Position numbers and translations under genes: made by a program. From positions 1-8,204 of the forward strand of contig QKIM01000494.1 in assembly GCA_003249585.1 (NCBI GenBank): a stretch of 8,204 nucleotides of DNA, in the 5' to 3' direction. The stretch's first letter is position 1; the number at the start of each line of letters is the position of its first letter. The notes beneath the pieces were generated by a model that was given only the letters and a program-made list of their open reading frames with translations, ran no database searches and was not told the origin of the DNA. Below are positions 1 through 5,937 of this stretch, in pieces. Origin of the DNA: Deltaproteobacteria bacterium (GTDB lineage Bacteria > Myxococcota_A > Polyangia > HGW-17).

Positions 1-773
1 TCTACGCATCCCCCTTTGACAGCGCGACCCACGACCGCATCGCCTCCTTCAACCTGACCGCCCTGGAGGCAGGGGTGACCTATCGCCACCGCTACCTGTC
101 CGGGAGCGGTCATCACCGGCGTCTGGAGGCGGGATACCTCTTCTCCCTCACTGCCCTGGACGGTGGTGCCGGGATCCCTTCGGAGCCTGATCTCTTCTTC
201 TTCTCCGAGAAGCACAGCCTCATCCTCACCTACCACCGGGCGCCTTCTGCAGACCAGTCCATGGATCTCACCCTGACGCCCTCCTACACGGCCTTCCGCG
301 ACAAGGACCGCGACGCCCTGGATCTTAAGGGCAGCCTCAGGTGGTCGCTATTCTACTGGAACAATCGGTTCAAGATCTTCCCGACCGTCTTCGGCGGCAC
401 CAAAAAGGCCGCCTGGGACCCCTGGTCCAGCTGGTACGGCGGACTGTGGCTCGGGTTCTCGACCCTGGGGCCCAAAAAGACGGACATCACCGGGTACGTG
501 AGCTGGCAGGCCGAATACTTTCCCTCTTCGGGCACCTCCGCGACGGGATACTCCACGCCCCTGTGGGGGCTCACGGGGGACGATCCGCGGCAGGATCACC
601 TGATGGGAGCGGGCATCTCCCTGAGCCGCGCCTTTTGGGGCGGCACGCTGAGGGCGGGCGTCACGGCCCGCTACACGGCCAGCCACTCCAACGCACGCTA
701 CTTCGACTATGACCGCTGGGCCCTCCTGTTCAGCCTGTCGGGGAAACTCGACCGGGAGCGCAAAACGCCATGA
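1..773 (+). CDS. putative outer-membrane beta-barrel protein, C-terminal part (5' truncated)
   Basis: The reading frame is open from the first full codon at position 3 to the TGA at 771-773, so the gene starts upstream of the window and 256 residues are visible. A GTG at 75 could be mistaken for a start, but the frame before it is coding-like. The protein is rich in alternating polar/aromatic stretches typical of amphipathic beta strands (for example LEAGVTYRHRYL, HSLILTYHRA, LRWSLFYWNNRFKIFPTVF, GGLWLGFSTLG, LRAGVTARYTA, WALLFSLSGKL), separated by charged or Gly/Pro/Ser turns. It has no long hydrophobic helix. This suggests the barrel half of an outer-membrane protein, possibly with a periplasmic (for example TPR) region upstream; that region is a guess. 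The visible end lacks a classical terminal Phe signature. The stop overlaps the next gene's start (ATGA), implying translational coupling with a FecR-like exported protein. I cannot name a family with certainty. Confidence 0.6.
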   Translation, partial: YASPFDSATHDRIASFNLTALEAGVTYRHRYLSGSGHHRRLEAGYLFSLTALDGGAGIPSEPDLFFFSEKHSLILTYHRAPSADQSMDLTLTPSYTAFRDKDRDALDLKGSLRWSLFYWNNRFKIFPTVFGGTKKAAWDPWSSWYGGLWLGFSTLGPKKTDITGYVSWQAEYFPSSGTSATGYSTPLWGLTGDDPRQDHLMGAGISLSRAFWGGTLRAGVTARYTASHSNARYFDYDRWALLFSLSGKLDRERKTP

Positions 774-1630
774 TGTCTTTGCTCTTTGCTCTTGGCATTC
801 TTCTGGGTGCGCCACCGCCAGGCCCTGTCACCGTGGTGCTCTCCCGCGGAAAACCCCAGGTCCGCCGTGAGGTGACCCGGGTGGTCCTCACCACGGGCGC
901 CGGGGAGCGCCTGAAGGTGCTGTGGCGTGCCGACGCCGTCCTCTCCCTCTCTCCCTCGACCGCCGTGAGACTGTACGGGGATCGGACCATCGAAGTGCTG
1001 GGCGGGACTGTCGAGGTGGCCATCGTGACCTCCGGGGGTCTCGGGGTGCTGCACGAGGGGCTCCGCTTCCACGCCGCGCCCGGGGTACTGGTCCTCACAG
1101 TCTCGGATGCCGCGCACCGATACTATTACGAGAAGGCACCCGACCCCCAAAAACCTGTTCTTGTGGAGGGCAGGAAACCGGTCAGGGCCCTCGATCCTCC
1201 AGCGTCGAAACCCGCCCGCCGAATGGCCCTCGGACGGGAGCTGTGTGTCCTCGGTGGCCGGCTCGCCCTCCACCTCAAGGGGACCTGGTGCGGCTCTCCC
1301 AAGGGGCAGTGTCTGGCTGATCTGACCGACGACACGTGCCTTGTGGGCGGTGACCCGCCATCGTCGACCCCGGCGCTGCAGCTCCCCCGGTTGACGGCCA
1401 CGGTGCCGCCGCTGGACTTCATCGCCCTGCTGCCCTCCCTCTCGCGTACCCTGGGCGGTGGTCCGGGGAAGGCCGAGTCAGAGAGCGCGGCCGTGAGCGG
1501 TCAGGGCGGCTCCATGTGCCTGGACTCTTCGGCGGGAGGTGGTTCGGCCGGTGACGTGGGCCAGGGTGGTTCGCAGACGGTGAAACCCCTCCCCACCACC
1601 CGCGTGACCCTGCGGATCGTGTTCCGGTGA
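770..1630 (+). CDS. exported protein with FecR-like domain and Gly-rich tail
   Basis: This 286-residue protein begins with a short hydrophobic leader (about residues 1-18, MMSLLFALGILLGAPPPG), which reads as a weak signal peptide or membrane anchor. Residues about 20-112 follow the FecR pattern of short beta strands, with a core near residues 56-85 (AVLSLSPSTAVRLYGDRTIEVLGGTVEVAI), comparable to the family's 'dgS.v.L...s.i.v..G.v.v' arrangement. Residues 159-190 hold four cysteines (159, 174, 181, 190). A low-complexity Gly/Ser stretch at about 228-268 contains Cys250, and the end is strand-like (TRVTLRIVFR). Classical FecR is a membrane anti-sigma regulator, but stand-alone FecR-like domains are widespread in exported proteins, and no sigma factor is seen here. 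The start ATG at 770 overlaps the upstream stop by 4 bp, with GGGAG at 754-758; an ATG at 773 is an alternative. The next gene starts 4 bp after its stop. The cellular role is unknown. Confidence 0.62.
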   Translation: MMSLLFALGILLGAPPPGPVTVVLSRGKPQVRREVTRVVLTTGAGERLKVLWRADAVLSLSPSTAVRLYGDRTIEVLGGTVEVAIVTSGGLGVLHEGLRFHAAPGVLVLTVSDAAHRYYYEKAPDPQKPVLVEGRKPVRALDPPASKPARRMALGRELCVLGGRLALHLKGTWCGSPKGQCLADLTDDTCLVGGDPPSSTPALQLPRLTATVPPLDFIALLPSLSRTLGGGPGKAESESAAVSGQGGSMCLDSSAGGGSAGDVGQGGSQTVKPLPTTRVTLRIVFR

Positions 1631-1634
1631 TGTC

Positions 1635-2297
1635 ATGAAACTGTGCTTCGTCGTCTTCAGTGTGTTTGTGTTCACCTCCTGCTTCGTGGAGGGCGTCCCG
1701 TCGAGCTCCGGCGCCACGGTCACCATCGCTCTCGAGCTGCCCCGTGGGAAGACCTCCCTGGCCTCGACCCCCCTGTACATCCAGGCCTGCATCACCGCCG
1801 AGGATCTGGCGGAGCCCGTGTGCGGCAGCCTCGAAGGGCCGGCCCCCGAGGAGGCAGAAGCCTACGAGGAGACCCTCTCCCTGCAGGTCGTCTCCGGAGA
1901 TCGCAGGAGTCTGTCGGTGACCCTCTTCTACGCCACGGTCGACGGCGTGAGGAGCTACAGCCACTACGACCCCGATCTGACCCTGGATCCCGGAGATCAG
2001 ACCGTCACCGTCGAGATGACGGCCTCGCCCACCTTCACCCTCTCGGCCGCCTTCGTGGGAGAGAACGTGCCCTTGCGCTGCAGCGCCGTGGATGTCCTCA
2101 CGGGGGTCGTCTTTCCCCCGGCGGATCTCGTGGAGGACGCCTTCGGCAACATGGTACTCATCCTCCCCGACCTCCCTCAGGGCCGGTTCTTCTATCTCGT
2201 CCCCGAGGGACAGTCCGAGCTGCGGTTCTGTCCCATCTTCTCGGGGCAGGACGGGAACCTGCAGAAAACGGTTAACATCGACGACGAATCCTGTTAA
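1635..2297 (+). CDS. putative small lipoprotein, function unknown
   Basis: This 220-residue protein starts with a hydrophobic segment ending in a lipobox-like site (VFTS before Cys16), which suggests a lipidated envelope protein. Phe at -3 is not the commonest residue, so lipidation is probable rather than certain. The mature part is beta-rich: TVTIALELPRG (28-38), LSLQVVSGDRRSLSVTLFYATVDG (81-104) and TVTVEMTASPTFTLSAAFVGE (123-143), resembling an Ig-like or beta-sandwich fold. Five further cysteines (52, 63, 149, 199 and the terminal Cys220) could form disulfides; a cysteine as the very last residue is unusual. It starts 4 bp after the FecR-like gene with no strong Shine-Dalgarno sequence, so translation probably depends on coupling. 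It is likely the third member of an envelope operon with the beta-barrel and FecR-like proteins. I do not recognise a named family. Confidence 0.6.
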   Translation: MKLCFVVFSVFVFTSCFVEGVPSSSGATVTIALELPRGKTSLASTPLYIQACITAEDLAEPVCGSLEGPAPEEAEAYEETLSLQVVSGDRRSLSVTLFYATVDGVRSYSHYDPDLTLDPGDQTVTVEMTASPTFTLSAAFVGENVPLRCSAVDVLTGVVFPPADLVEDAFGNMVLILPDLPQGRFFYLVPEGQSELRFCPIFSGQDGNLQKTVNIDDESC

Positions 2298-2314
2298 CAC
2301 TGATCGCCGACACC

Positions 2315-2333
2315 CTGAGCGGACATCGCTCAG
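2315..2333 (+). promoter_or_regulatory. perfect 7-bp hairpin in the leader of the radical SAM gene
   Basis: CTGAGCG (2315-2321) pairs exactly with CGCTCAG (2327-2333) around a 5-nt loop (GACAT). It is followed by AATCAAATT rather than a T-run, so it is not a standard intrinsic terminator. It ends 9 nt before the GGAGG ribosome binding site at 2343-2347. It could modulate translation, protect a processed 3' or 5' end, or be a protein-binding dyad. The structure is seen directly; its function is inferred. Confidence 0.35.
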
Positions 2334-2353
2334 AATCAAATTGGAGGAAAATC

Positions 2354-3502
2354 ATGAAGATGGATCTCAGGAGCCTGCGCAAGCGGGGCGTCCGACTGGT
2401 GCACGATCTGCTCCTTGACTCACGGTATACCCTGCTCTACGACCACCGTATGCCCGGGCTCTACGACCGCATGGTCGCCATGAAGAACGCCACCGTGGGC
2501 GGCATGGTCCGGCTGGAGGCTTCCAGCGTCTGTCAACTCCGCTGCCCCGCCTGCAGCACCGCCCGGGGCAAGAACCGCCGCGGTGTCATCGGCTGGGGAT
2601 TCCTCAAGTTTGCCGACTTTCAGAAGTTCGTGGAGGAGAACCCCGCCATCCGCACCATCGAGATCTCCAACTGGGGCGAGGTCTTCCTCAACCCCGAACT
2701 CAACGACATCATCCGCTTCGCCCATGAGAAGGGCGTGCTGCTCAAGGCCGCCAACGGCGTCAACCTGAACAATGTGTCCGACGAGACCCTGGAGAACCTG
2801 GTCAAATACCAGTTCAACCACCTCAGCGTCTCCATAGACGGCGCCTCCCACGACACCTACAAGCTCTACCGGCGCAAGGGGAGTTTCAATCAGGTGATGC
2901 GCAACGTCCGGCGCATCAACCACTTCAAGGAACAGTACAACTCGCCCTTCCCCAAGCTCAGTTGGCAGTTCGTCATATTCGGCCACAACGAACACGAGCT
3001 TCCCACGGCCCGGGCCATGGCGGCCGAGCTGGGCATGGAGTTTCGGCCCAAGCTCAACCACACGCCCGAGCACTCCCCCATCCGGGACAAGGAGTATGTG
3101 CGGCGAGAGGGGGGGTTCAAGGTCGCCTCCCGTGACGAGTTCGCCTCGGTGCGTCGCCGTGCCTACTCCCGGCCCTGCACGCAGCTGTGGGATTCCCCGC
3201 AGATCAACTGGGACGGCAAACTCCTCGGGTGCTGTGTAAACAAGTTCGGGGACTTCGGCAACGTCTTCGAGGAGGGCCTCGAGGGCGCCATGAATTCCGA
3301 GCGCTACCTCTACGCCAAGGCAATGGTCCTCGGACTCAGGGGGCCCCGTGAGGACATCCCCTGCATCCGCTGCAAGGTATACCGGACGCAGATCGCCGGA
3401 GAGATCTCGCCGGAGCCCGGGACGAAGGAGAAGCTGGAGGCCCTGGTGCACATCGGCGGCCACGTGCGGGAGAAGCTCAAGGAGCTCCTCAAGGGAGGCT
3501 GA
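2354..3502 (+). CDS. radical SAM enzyme with C-terminal SPASM domain
   Basis: This 382-residue protein carries the radical SAM cluster motif CxxxCxxC (Cys60, Cys64, Cys67), which binds the SAM-cleaving 4Fe-4S cluster. The usual GGEP-type segment appears as NWGEVFLNPEL (106-116) with Val in place of Pro, and the strand motif SVSIDGAS (158-165) is typical of the superfamily. A SPASM-type region follows, with Cys275 (PCTQLW), Cys293/Cys294 (INWDGKLLGCC) and Cys337/Cys340 (CIRC), enough to ligate one auxiliary 4Fe-4S cluster. SPASM enzymes modify peptides or proteins, or serve in cofactor and cell-surface glycan pathways, and the substrate here cannot be read from sequence. ATG 2354 has GGAGG at 2343-2347 with 6-nt spacing; ATG 2360 is a less well placed alternative. 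The gene lies 56 bp after the lipoprotein gene on the same strand, so it may be cotranscribed with the envelope genes or expressed separately. The C-terminal ~40 residues are charged and helix-like. Confidence 0.9.
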   Translation: MKMDLRSLRKRGVRLVHDLLLDSRYTLLYDHRMPGLYDRMVAMKNATVGGMVRLEASSVCQLRCPACSTARGKNRRGVIGWGFLKFADFQKFVEENPAIRTIEISNWGEVFLNPELNDIIRFAHEKGVLLKAANGVNLNNVSDETLENLVKYQFNHLSVSIDGASHDTYKLYRRKGSFNQVMRNVRRINHFKEQYNSPFPKLSWQFVIFGHNEHELPTARAMAAELGMEFRPKLNHTPEHSPIRDKEYVRREGGFKVASRDEFASVRRRAYSRPCTQLWDSPQINWDGKLLGCCVNKFGDFGNVFEEGLEGAMNSERYLYAKAMVLGLRGPREDIPCIRCKVYRTQIAGEISPEPGTKEKLEALVHIGGHVREKLKELLKGG

Positions 3503-3510
3503 TTCTCCCT

Positions 3511-3539
3511 TTGACCGGCCCGGATCCCTGTGCTATCTC
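3511..3539 (+). promoter_or_regulatory. candidate sigma70-type promoter for the Lys-rich lipoprotein gene
   Basis: TTGACC (3511-3516, five of six matches to TTGACA) is followed after 17 bp by TATCTC (3534-3539), which is preceded by TG one base upstream (TGCTATCTC), an extended -10 arrangement. The -10 hexamer itself is weak. Transcription would start near 3546, giving a leader of about 37 nt containing the AAGGAG ribosome binding site. Identified by eye only. Confidence 0.35.
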
Positions 3540-3570
3540 TGCCGCATCTCTCCTCTACGCAACACTGAAA

Positions 3571-3576
3571 AAGGAG
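3571..3576 (+). promoter_or_regulatory. ribosome binding site that fixes the lipoprotein start
   Basis: AAGGAG lies 6 nt before ATG 3583. The same frame extends up to a TTG at 3511, but that codon coincides with the candidate -35 element and would add 24 residues in front of a perfect signal peptide. This site therefore supports 3583 as the true start. Confidence 0.7.
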
Positions 3577-3582
3577 TCCCCC

Positions 3583-4464
3583 ATGAAAAAAGCGATCCTC
3601 CTCTCCACAGTCCTCCTCGCCCTGGCCGGTCTTGTCACCGCCGGCTGCAAGAAATCCTCCTGCGAATCCGGCAAGAAGGCCGCCGCCCTCAAGGCCGGCG
3701 CCCAAAAAGAGCTTGGTGTCGAACCCCAGGTGAGCATCGCCCTCAACCTCACCTCCTTGAAGAAGAGCTCGCTCTACGGGCTCCTCAAGAAAAAGGTCGC
3801 CGACAAGAACCTCGGCGCCGATCCCTGCGGGCAGGAGATGATGGACGCCGCCACGGGCATGGCCATCCTGGCCCACTCGCCCAACAACTTCAAAGATGAA
3901 AACAAGAACGACATGGTGGTGGCCGTGCTCCTGGGCATGGACGCGGACAAGGCCATCGCCTGCATCAAGAAGTCCCCCAAGCTCAAGGCGAAGAAGGCCA
4001 CAGTGAACGGCAAGACCTACGACGCCTTCGAGTCGGACCAGACGACGGTGTACCTGTTCAAGGCCACTGACAAGGCCATCGTCATCGGTACCGAGGCGGC
4101 CATGAAGAAGCTCGTCCCCGGCAAGGGCATGCTCGGCAGAGGGGATATCGGCAGCTTCCTCTCCGACCGCACCATCTCCTTCAAGGTGGGCGCCGTCGCA
4201 GGAAAAATCAATTCCCTCGCCGGTTTCATCGATGTTGCCGACGGTGTCTCCTTCAACATCACGGCCGCCCTTGTCGAGCAAGCCATGGCCGAGAAGGCCG
4301 AGGATGGGTTCAAGGGTGCCAAAAACTTCCCGGGCATGGACATCCTCAGGAAGATCTCCCTGGACCGCAGCGGAAAAACCCTCACCGTCAAGGGCGACGT
4401 CAGCCGGGCCGACCTCGAGGGGCTCATGAAGAACCCCATGCTCGGCTCCCTCATGAAGAAGTGA
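3583..4464 (+). CDS. lysine-rich putative lipoprotein
   Basis: This 293-residue protein has a textbook type II signal peptide: MKK, a hydrophobic core (residues 4-18), then TAG before Cys22. The mature protein starts CKKSSCESGKK and is strikingly rich in Lys, with few other cysteines (27, 82, 127). It reads as an alpha/beta periplasmic protein. The stretch at about 112-180 (VVAVLLGMDADKAIACIKK, then a strand ending VYLFKATDKAIVIGTEAAMKKL) resembles large families of exported proteins of unknown function with a repeated 'v.v.fd..ka...l.k ... lv.gs' layout, reminiscent of DUF3352-type proteins; that likeness is only an impression. Asp120 after GM and Lys/Asp-rich loops give no catalytic motif. 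It has a strong AAGGAG site, its own candidate promoter and a pyrimidine-rich tract after its stop, so it is probably monocistronic and well expressed. An assignment to the outer-membrane inner leaflet is an inference. Confidence 0.78.
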   Translation: MKKAILLSTVLLALAGLVTAGCKKSSCESGKKAAALKAGAQKELGVEPQVSIALNLTSLKKSSLYGLLKKKVADKNLGADPCGQEMMDAATGMAILAHSPNNFKDENKNDMVVAVLLGMDADKAIACIKKSPKLKAKKATVNGKTYDAFESDQTTVYLFKATDKAIVIGTEAAMKKLVPGKGMLGRGDIGSFLSDRTISFKVGAVAGKINSLAGFIDVADGVSFNITAALVEQAMAEKAEDGFKGAKNFPGMDILRKISLDRSGKTLTVKGDVSRADLEGLMKNPMLGSLMKK

Positions 4465-4496
4465 TCTCCTTCCTCCCTTTTCCCTCACCTCCCCAC
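4465..4496 (+). other. pyrimidine tract without G after the lipoprotein stop
   Basis: Thirty of 32 bases are C or T (A only at 4487 and 4495) and there is no G, starting immediately after the TGA. C-rich, G-poor, unstructured RNA is what Rho binds, and no intrinsic terminator is visible between the lipoprotein and GAPDH genes. A Rho-loading region is a reasonable but unproven reading. Confidence 0.25.
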
Positions 4497-4506
4497 GCCT
4501 TTCAGC

Positions 4507-4540
4507 TTGATCTGCTCCCCAACATTTGCCACTAAAGGAT
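4507..4540 (+). promoter_or_regulatory. candidate promoter region of the GAPDH gene
   Basis: TTGATC (4507-4512) and ACTAAA (4531-4536) are separated by 18 bp. The hexamers are weak alone. They are embedded in GCTTG ... CATTTGCC (4523-4530) ... TAAAGGAT (4533-4540), the same ordered elements found ahead of the kinase gene (5864-5900), which raises their credibility. The predicted leader is about 45-50 nt and ends in AGGAGG (4580-4585). Confidence 0.35.
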
Positions 4541-4590
4541 ACATGACAGACAGTGATGGGCATTTTTTCATCAACCATTAGGAGGGAACC

Positions 4591-5820
4591 ATGAGAGTAC
4601 TCGGAATCAACGGTCTCGGCAGAATCGGAAAACTCACGCTTTGGCGGCACATCGCCCTCTCCCACTTCGACCGGATCGTGGTCAACACGGGGCGGGAGGT
4701 CGGGAAATCCCTGCACGACCTCGCCAGCTATCTGGAGAGTGACTCCACCTACGGACAGCTCTCGAGGTATCTGTACGGGTGGAAGGGTGACGCCATGCGC
4801 CCCGTGATCAAGGTGAAGAGCGCCGACGAGGGGATTCTTGAGGTCGCCGGGAAAGAGATCCGCGTACTCCGCAGGGCCCGTAATCCACGCGAGATCGAGT
4901 GGCACGAGCACGAGGTGGGCGTCGTGGTCGACTCGACGGGCGTCTTCACCGATCCCACCCGAGAGCCTGGAGATCCCCGTGGCGCGCTCCGGGGACATCT
5001 GGAGGGCGGTGCCCGCAAGGTGATCAACTCCTCCGCCTTCAAGATGAAGGCCCCCGTCCAGCCCGAGGACGCCATCACCATGATCTGGGGGATCAACCAT
5101 ATGGCCTACGACCCCGGTCTGCACAACGTCATCAGCGCCGCCAGCTGCACCACCACGGCTCTGGCCCACATGGTCAAGCCGCTGCTGGAGGATCCACGAA
5201 CCCGCAAGGTCCTCACGGCCTCCATGTCCACCATCCACTCGGCGACCAACACCCAGTCCGTCCTCGACAAGGTACCCGACCGCGACGCCAGGGACCTGCG
5301 CAAGAACCGCATGGTGCTCGACAACATCATCCTCACCTCCACCAACGCGGCCTCGGCGCTCGGTGTGGTCATTCCGGAGATCCAGGAGATTGGCTTTTTG
5401 GCAGACTCCGTGCGTATTCCCACCTCCACGGTGTCTCTGGTCACCCTGAACCTCACCATGCAGTCGGAGATCTCCGAGGGCGGCGAGAGCAGCGTGACCC
5501 GAGAGGTGATCAACGACGTCCTCCAGGCCGCCTCCGTGGGCGCTCAGAAGGGCGCCCTGGTATACTCCGAGCAGCAGAAGGTCTCCACGGACTACAAGGG
5601 TGTAGACGCCGCAGTGGTGATAGAGGCCAACGACACCCACACCCGCACGGCCTTCCTCACCCTGGACCCCGCGACGCTCGGCCTCGATCTCCCCGCCATG
5701 CCTGCCCTGAAGATTCCCGTGACCCATGCCAAGATCTTCGGCTGGTACGACAACGAGCTGGGCTCCTACACCAACCGGCTGGCTGATCTCACCGTCTACG
5801 TCGACGAACAGCTCGACTGA
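4591..5820 (+). CDS. gap: glyceraldehyde-3-phosphate dehydrogenase family protein, long divergent form
   Basis: GAPDH oxidises and phosphorylates glyceraldehyde-3-phosphate using NAD(P)+ in cytoplasmic glycolysis/gluconeogenesis. The N-terminus has the Rossmann motif INGLGRIGK (6-14), and DSTGVFT (114-120) matches the canonical ESTG.FT. The active site is SAASCTTT with nucleophile Cys186, and the general base is His216 in STIHSATNTQ. The end carries WYDNELGSYTNRLADL (385-400). The protein has 409 residues, against roughly 330-340 for common GAPDH. The extra length includes the segment before WYDNE (about 350-383, THTRTAFLTLD through THAKIFG). At the position of the NAD-selecting Asp after VN the protein has Thr33 (VVNTG), a change seen in NADP-using forms. 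The usual STTG of the phosphate site reads TSTNAA (249-254). The enzyme may be non-canonical in cofactor or substrate. Erythrose-4-phosphate dehydrogenase activity is an alternative. AGGAGG at 4580-4585 supports ATG 4591. No pgk or tpi gene is adjacent. Confidence 0.88.
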   Translation: MRVLGINGLGRIGKLTLWRHIALSHFDRIVVNTGREVGKSLHDLASYLESDSTYGQLSRYLYGWKGDAMRPVIKVKSADEGILEVAGKEIRVLRRARNPREIEWHEHEVGVVVDSTGVFTDPTREPGDPRGALRGHLEGGARKVINSSAFKMKAPVQPEDAITMIWGINHMAYDPGLHNVISAASCTTTALAHMVKPLLEDPRTRKVLTASMSTIHSATNTQSVLDKVPDRDARDLRKNRMVLDNIILTSTNAASALGVVIPEIQEIGFLADSVRIPTSTVSLVTLNLTMQSEISEGGESSVTREVINDVLQAASVGAQKGALVYSEQQKVSTDYKGVDAAVVIEANDTHTRTAFLTLDPATLGLDLPAMPALKIPVTHAKIFGWYDNELGSYTNRLADLTVYVDEQLD

Positions 5821-5865
5821 CCCCTGGTCCGGACCCCTTTGAGCACGTCTTCCCAAAACATCTGC

Positions 5866-5900
5866 TTGCCAAATCGCTCATTTGCCCATATATAAAGGAT
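5866..5900 (+). promoter_or_regulatory. candidate promoter region of the kinase gene
   Basis: TTGCCA (5866-5871, five of six matches to TTGACA) precedes TATATA (5889-5894, 17-bp spacing) and the overlapping TATAAA (5891-5896, 19-bp spacing). CATTTGCC (5879-5886) and TAAAGGAT (5893-5900) are identical 8-mers to those upstream of the GAPDH gene. This is the most AT-rich patch of the 117-bp intergenic region. Transcription would start near 5902-5905, leaving about 33-36 nt before ATG 5938. Confidence 0.4.
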
Positions 5901-5937
5901 TGAGGGGAATTACCGCCCCCCCTCCTTTTCGCGGTGT

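Noticed and set aside
2271..2298. Two GTTAAC sites 22 bp apart as an operator pair
   Set aside because: The first lies within coding sequence and the second spans a stop codon. Two 6-mers are too little evidence, although two-turn spacing is suggestive.
1419..2339. 306-codon minus-strand open frame
   Set aside because: It overlaps the coupled FecR-like and lipoprotein genes, and its His/Gly/Asp-rich translation has no domain features.
3511..3582. TTG start extending the Lys-rich lipoprotein by 24 residues
   Set aside because: It would bury a perfect signal peptide, lacks a ribosome binding site, and coincides with a -35-like element. ATG 3583 has AAGGAG at 6 nt.
4554..4573. TGATG...CATCA stem with a T-run as a terminator before the GAPDH gene
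   Set aside because: The stem is only 5 bp and AT-rich with a 10-nt loop, and the T-run is inside the loop. It also sits downstream of the candidate promoter.
5826..5835. GGTCCGGACC palindrome after the GAPDH stop
   Set aside because: A loopless 10-bp palindrome gives a 3-bp hairpin at best, with no T-run. Probably chance in GC-rich DNA.
3310..5856. 848-codon open frame on the minus strand
   Set aside because: It runs antisense across three well-supported plus-strand genes and the spacers between them. Its composition (Gly/Val/His/Glu-rich, no motifs) is the usual shadow of GC-rich coding.
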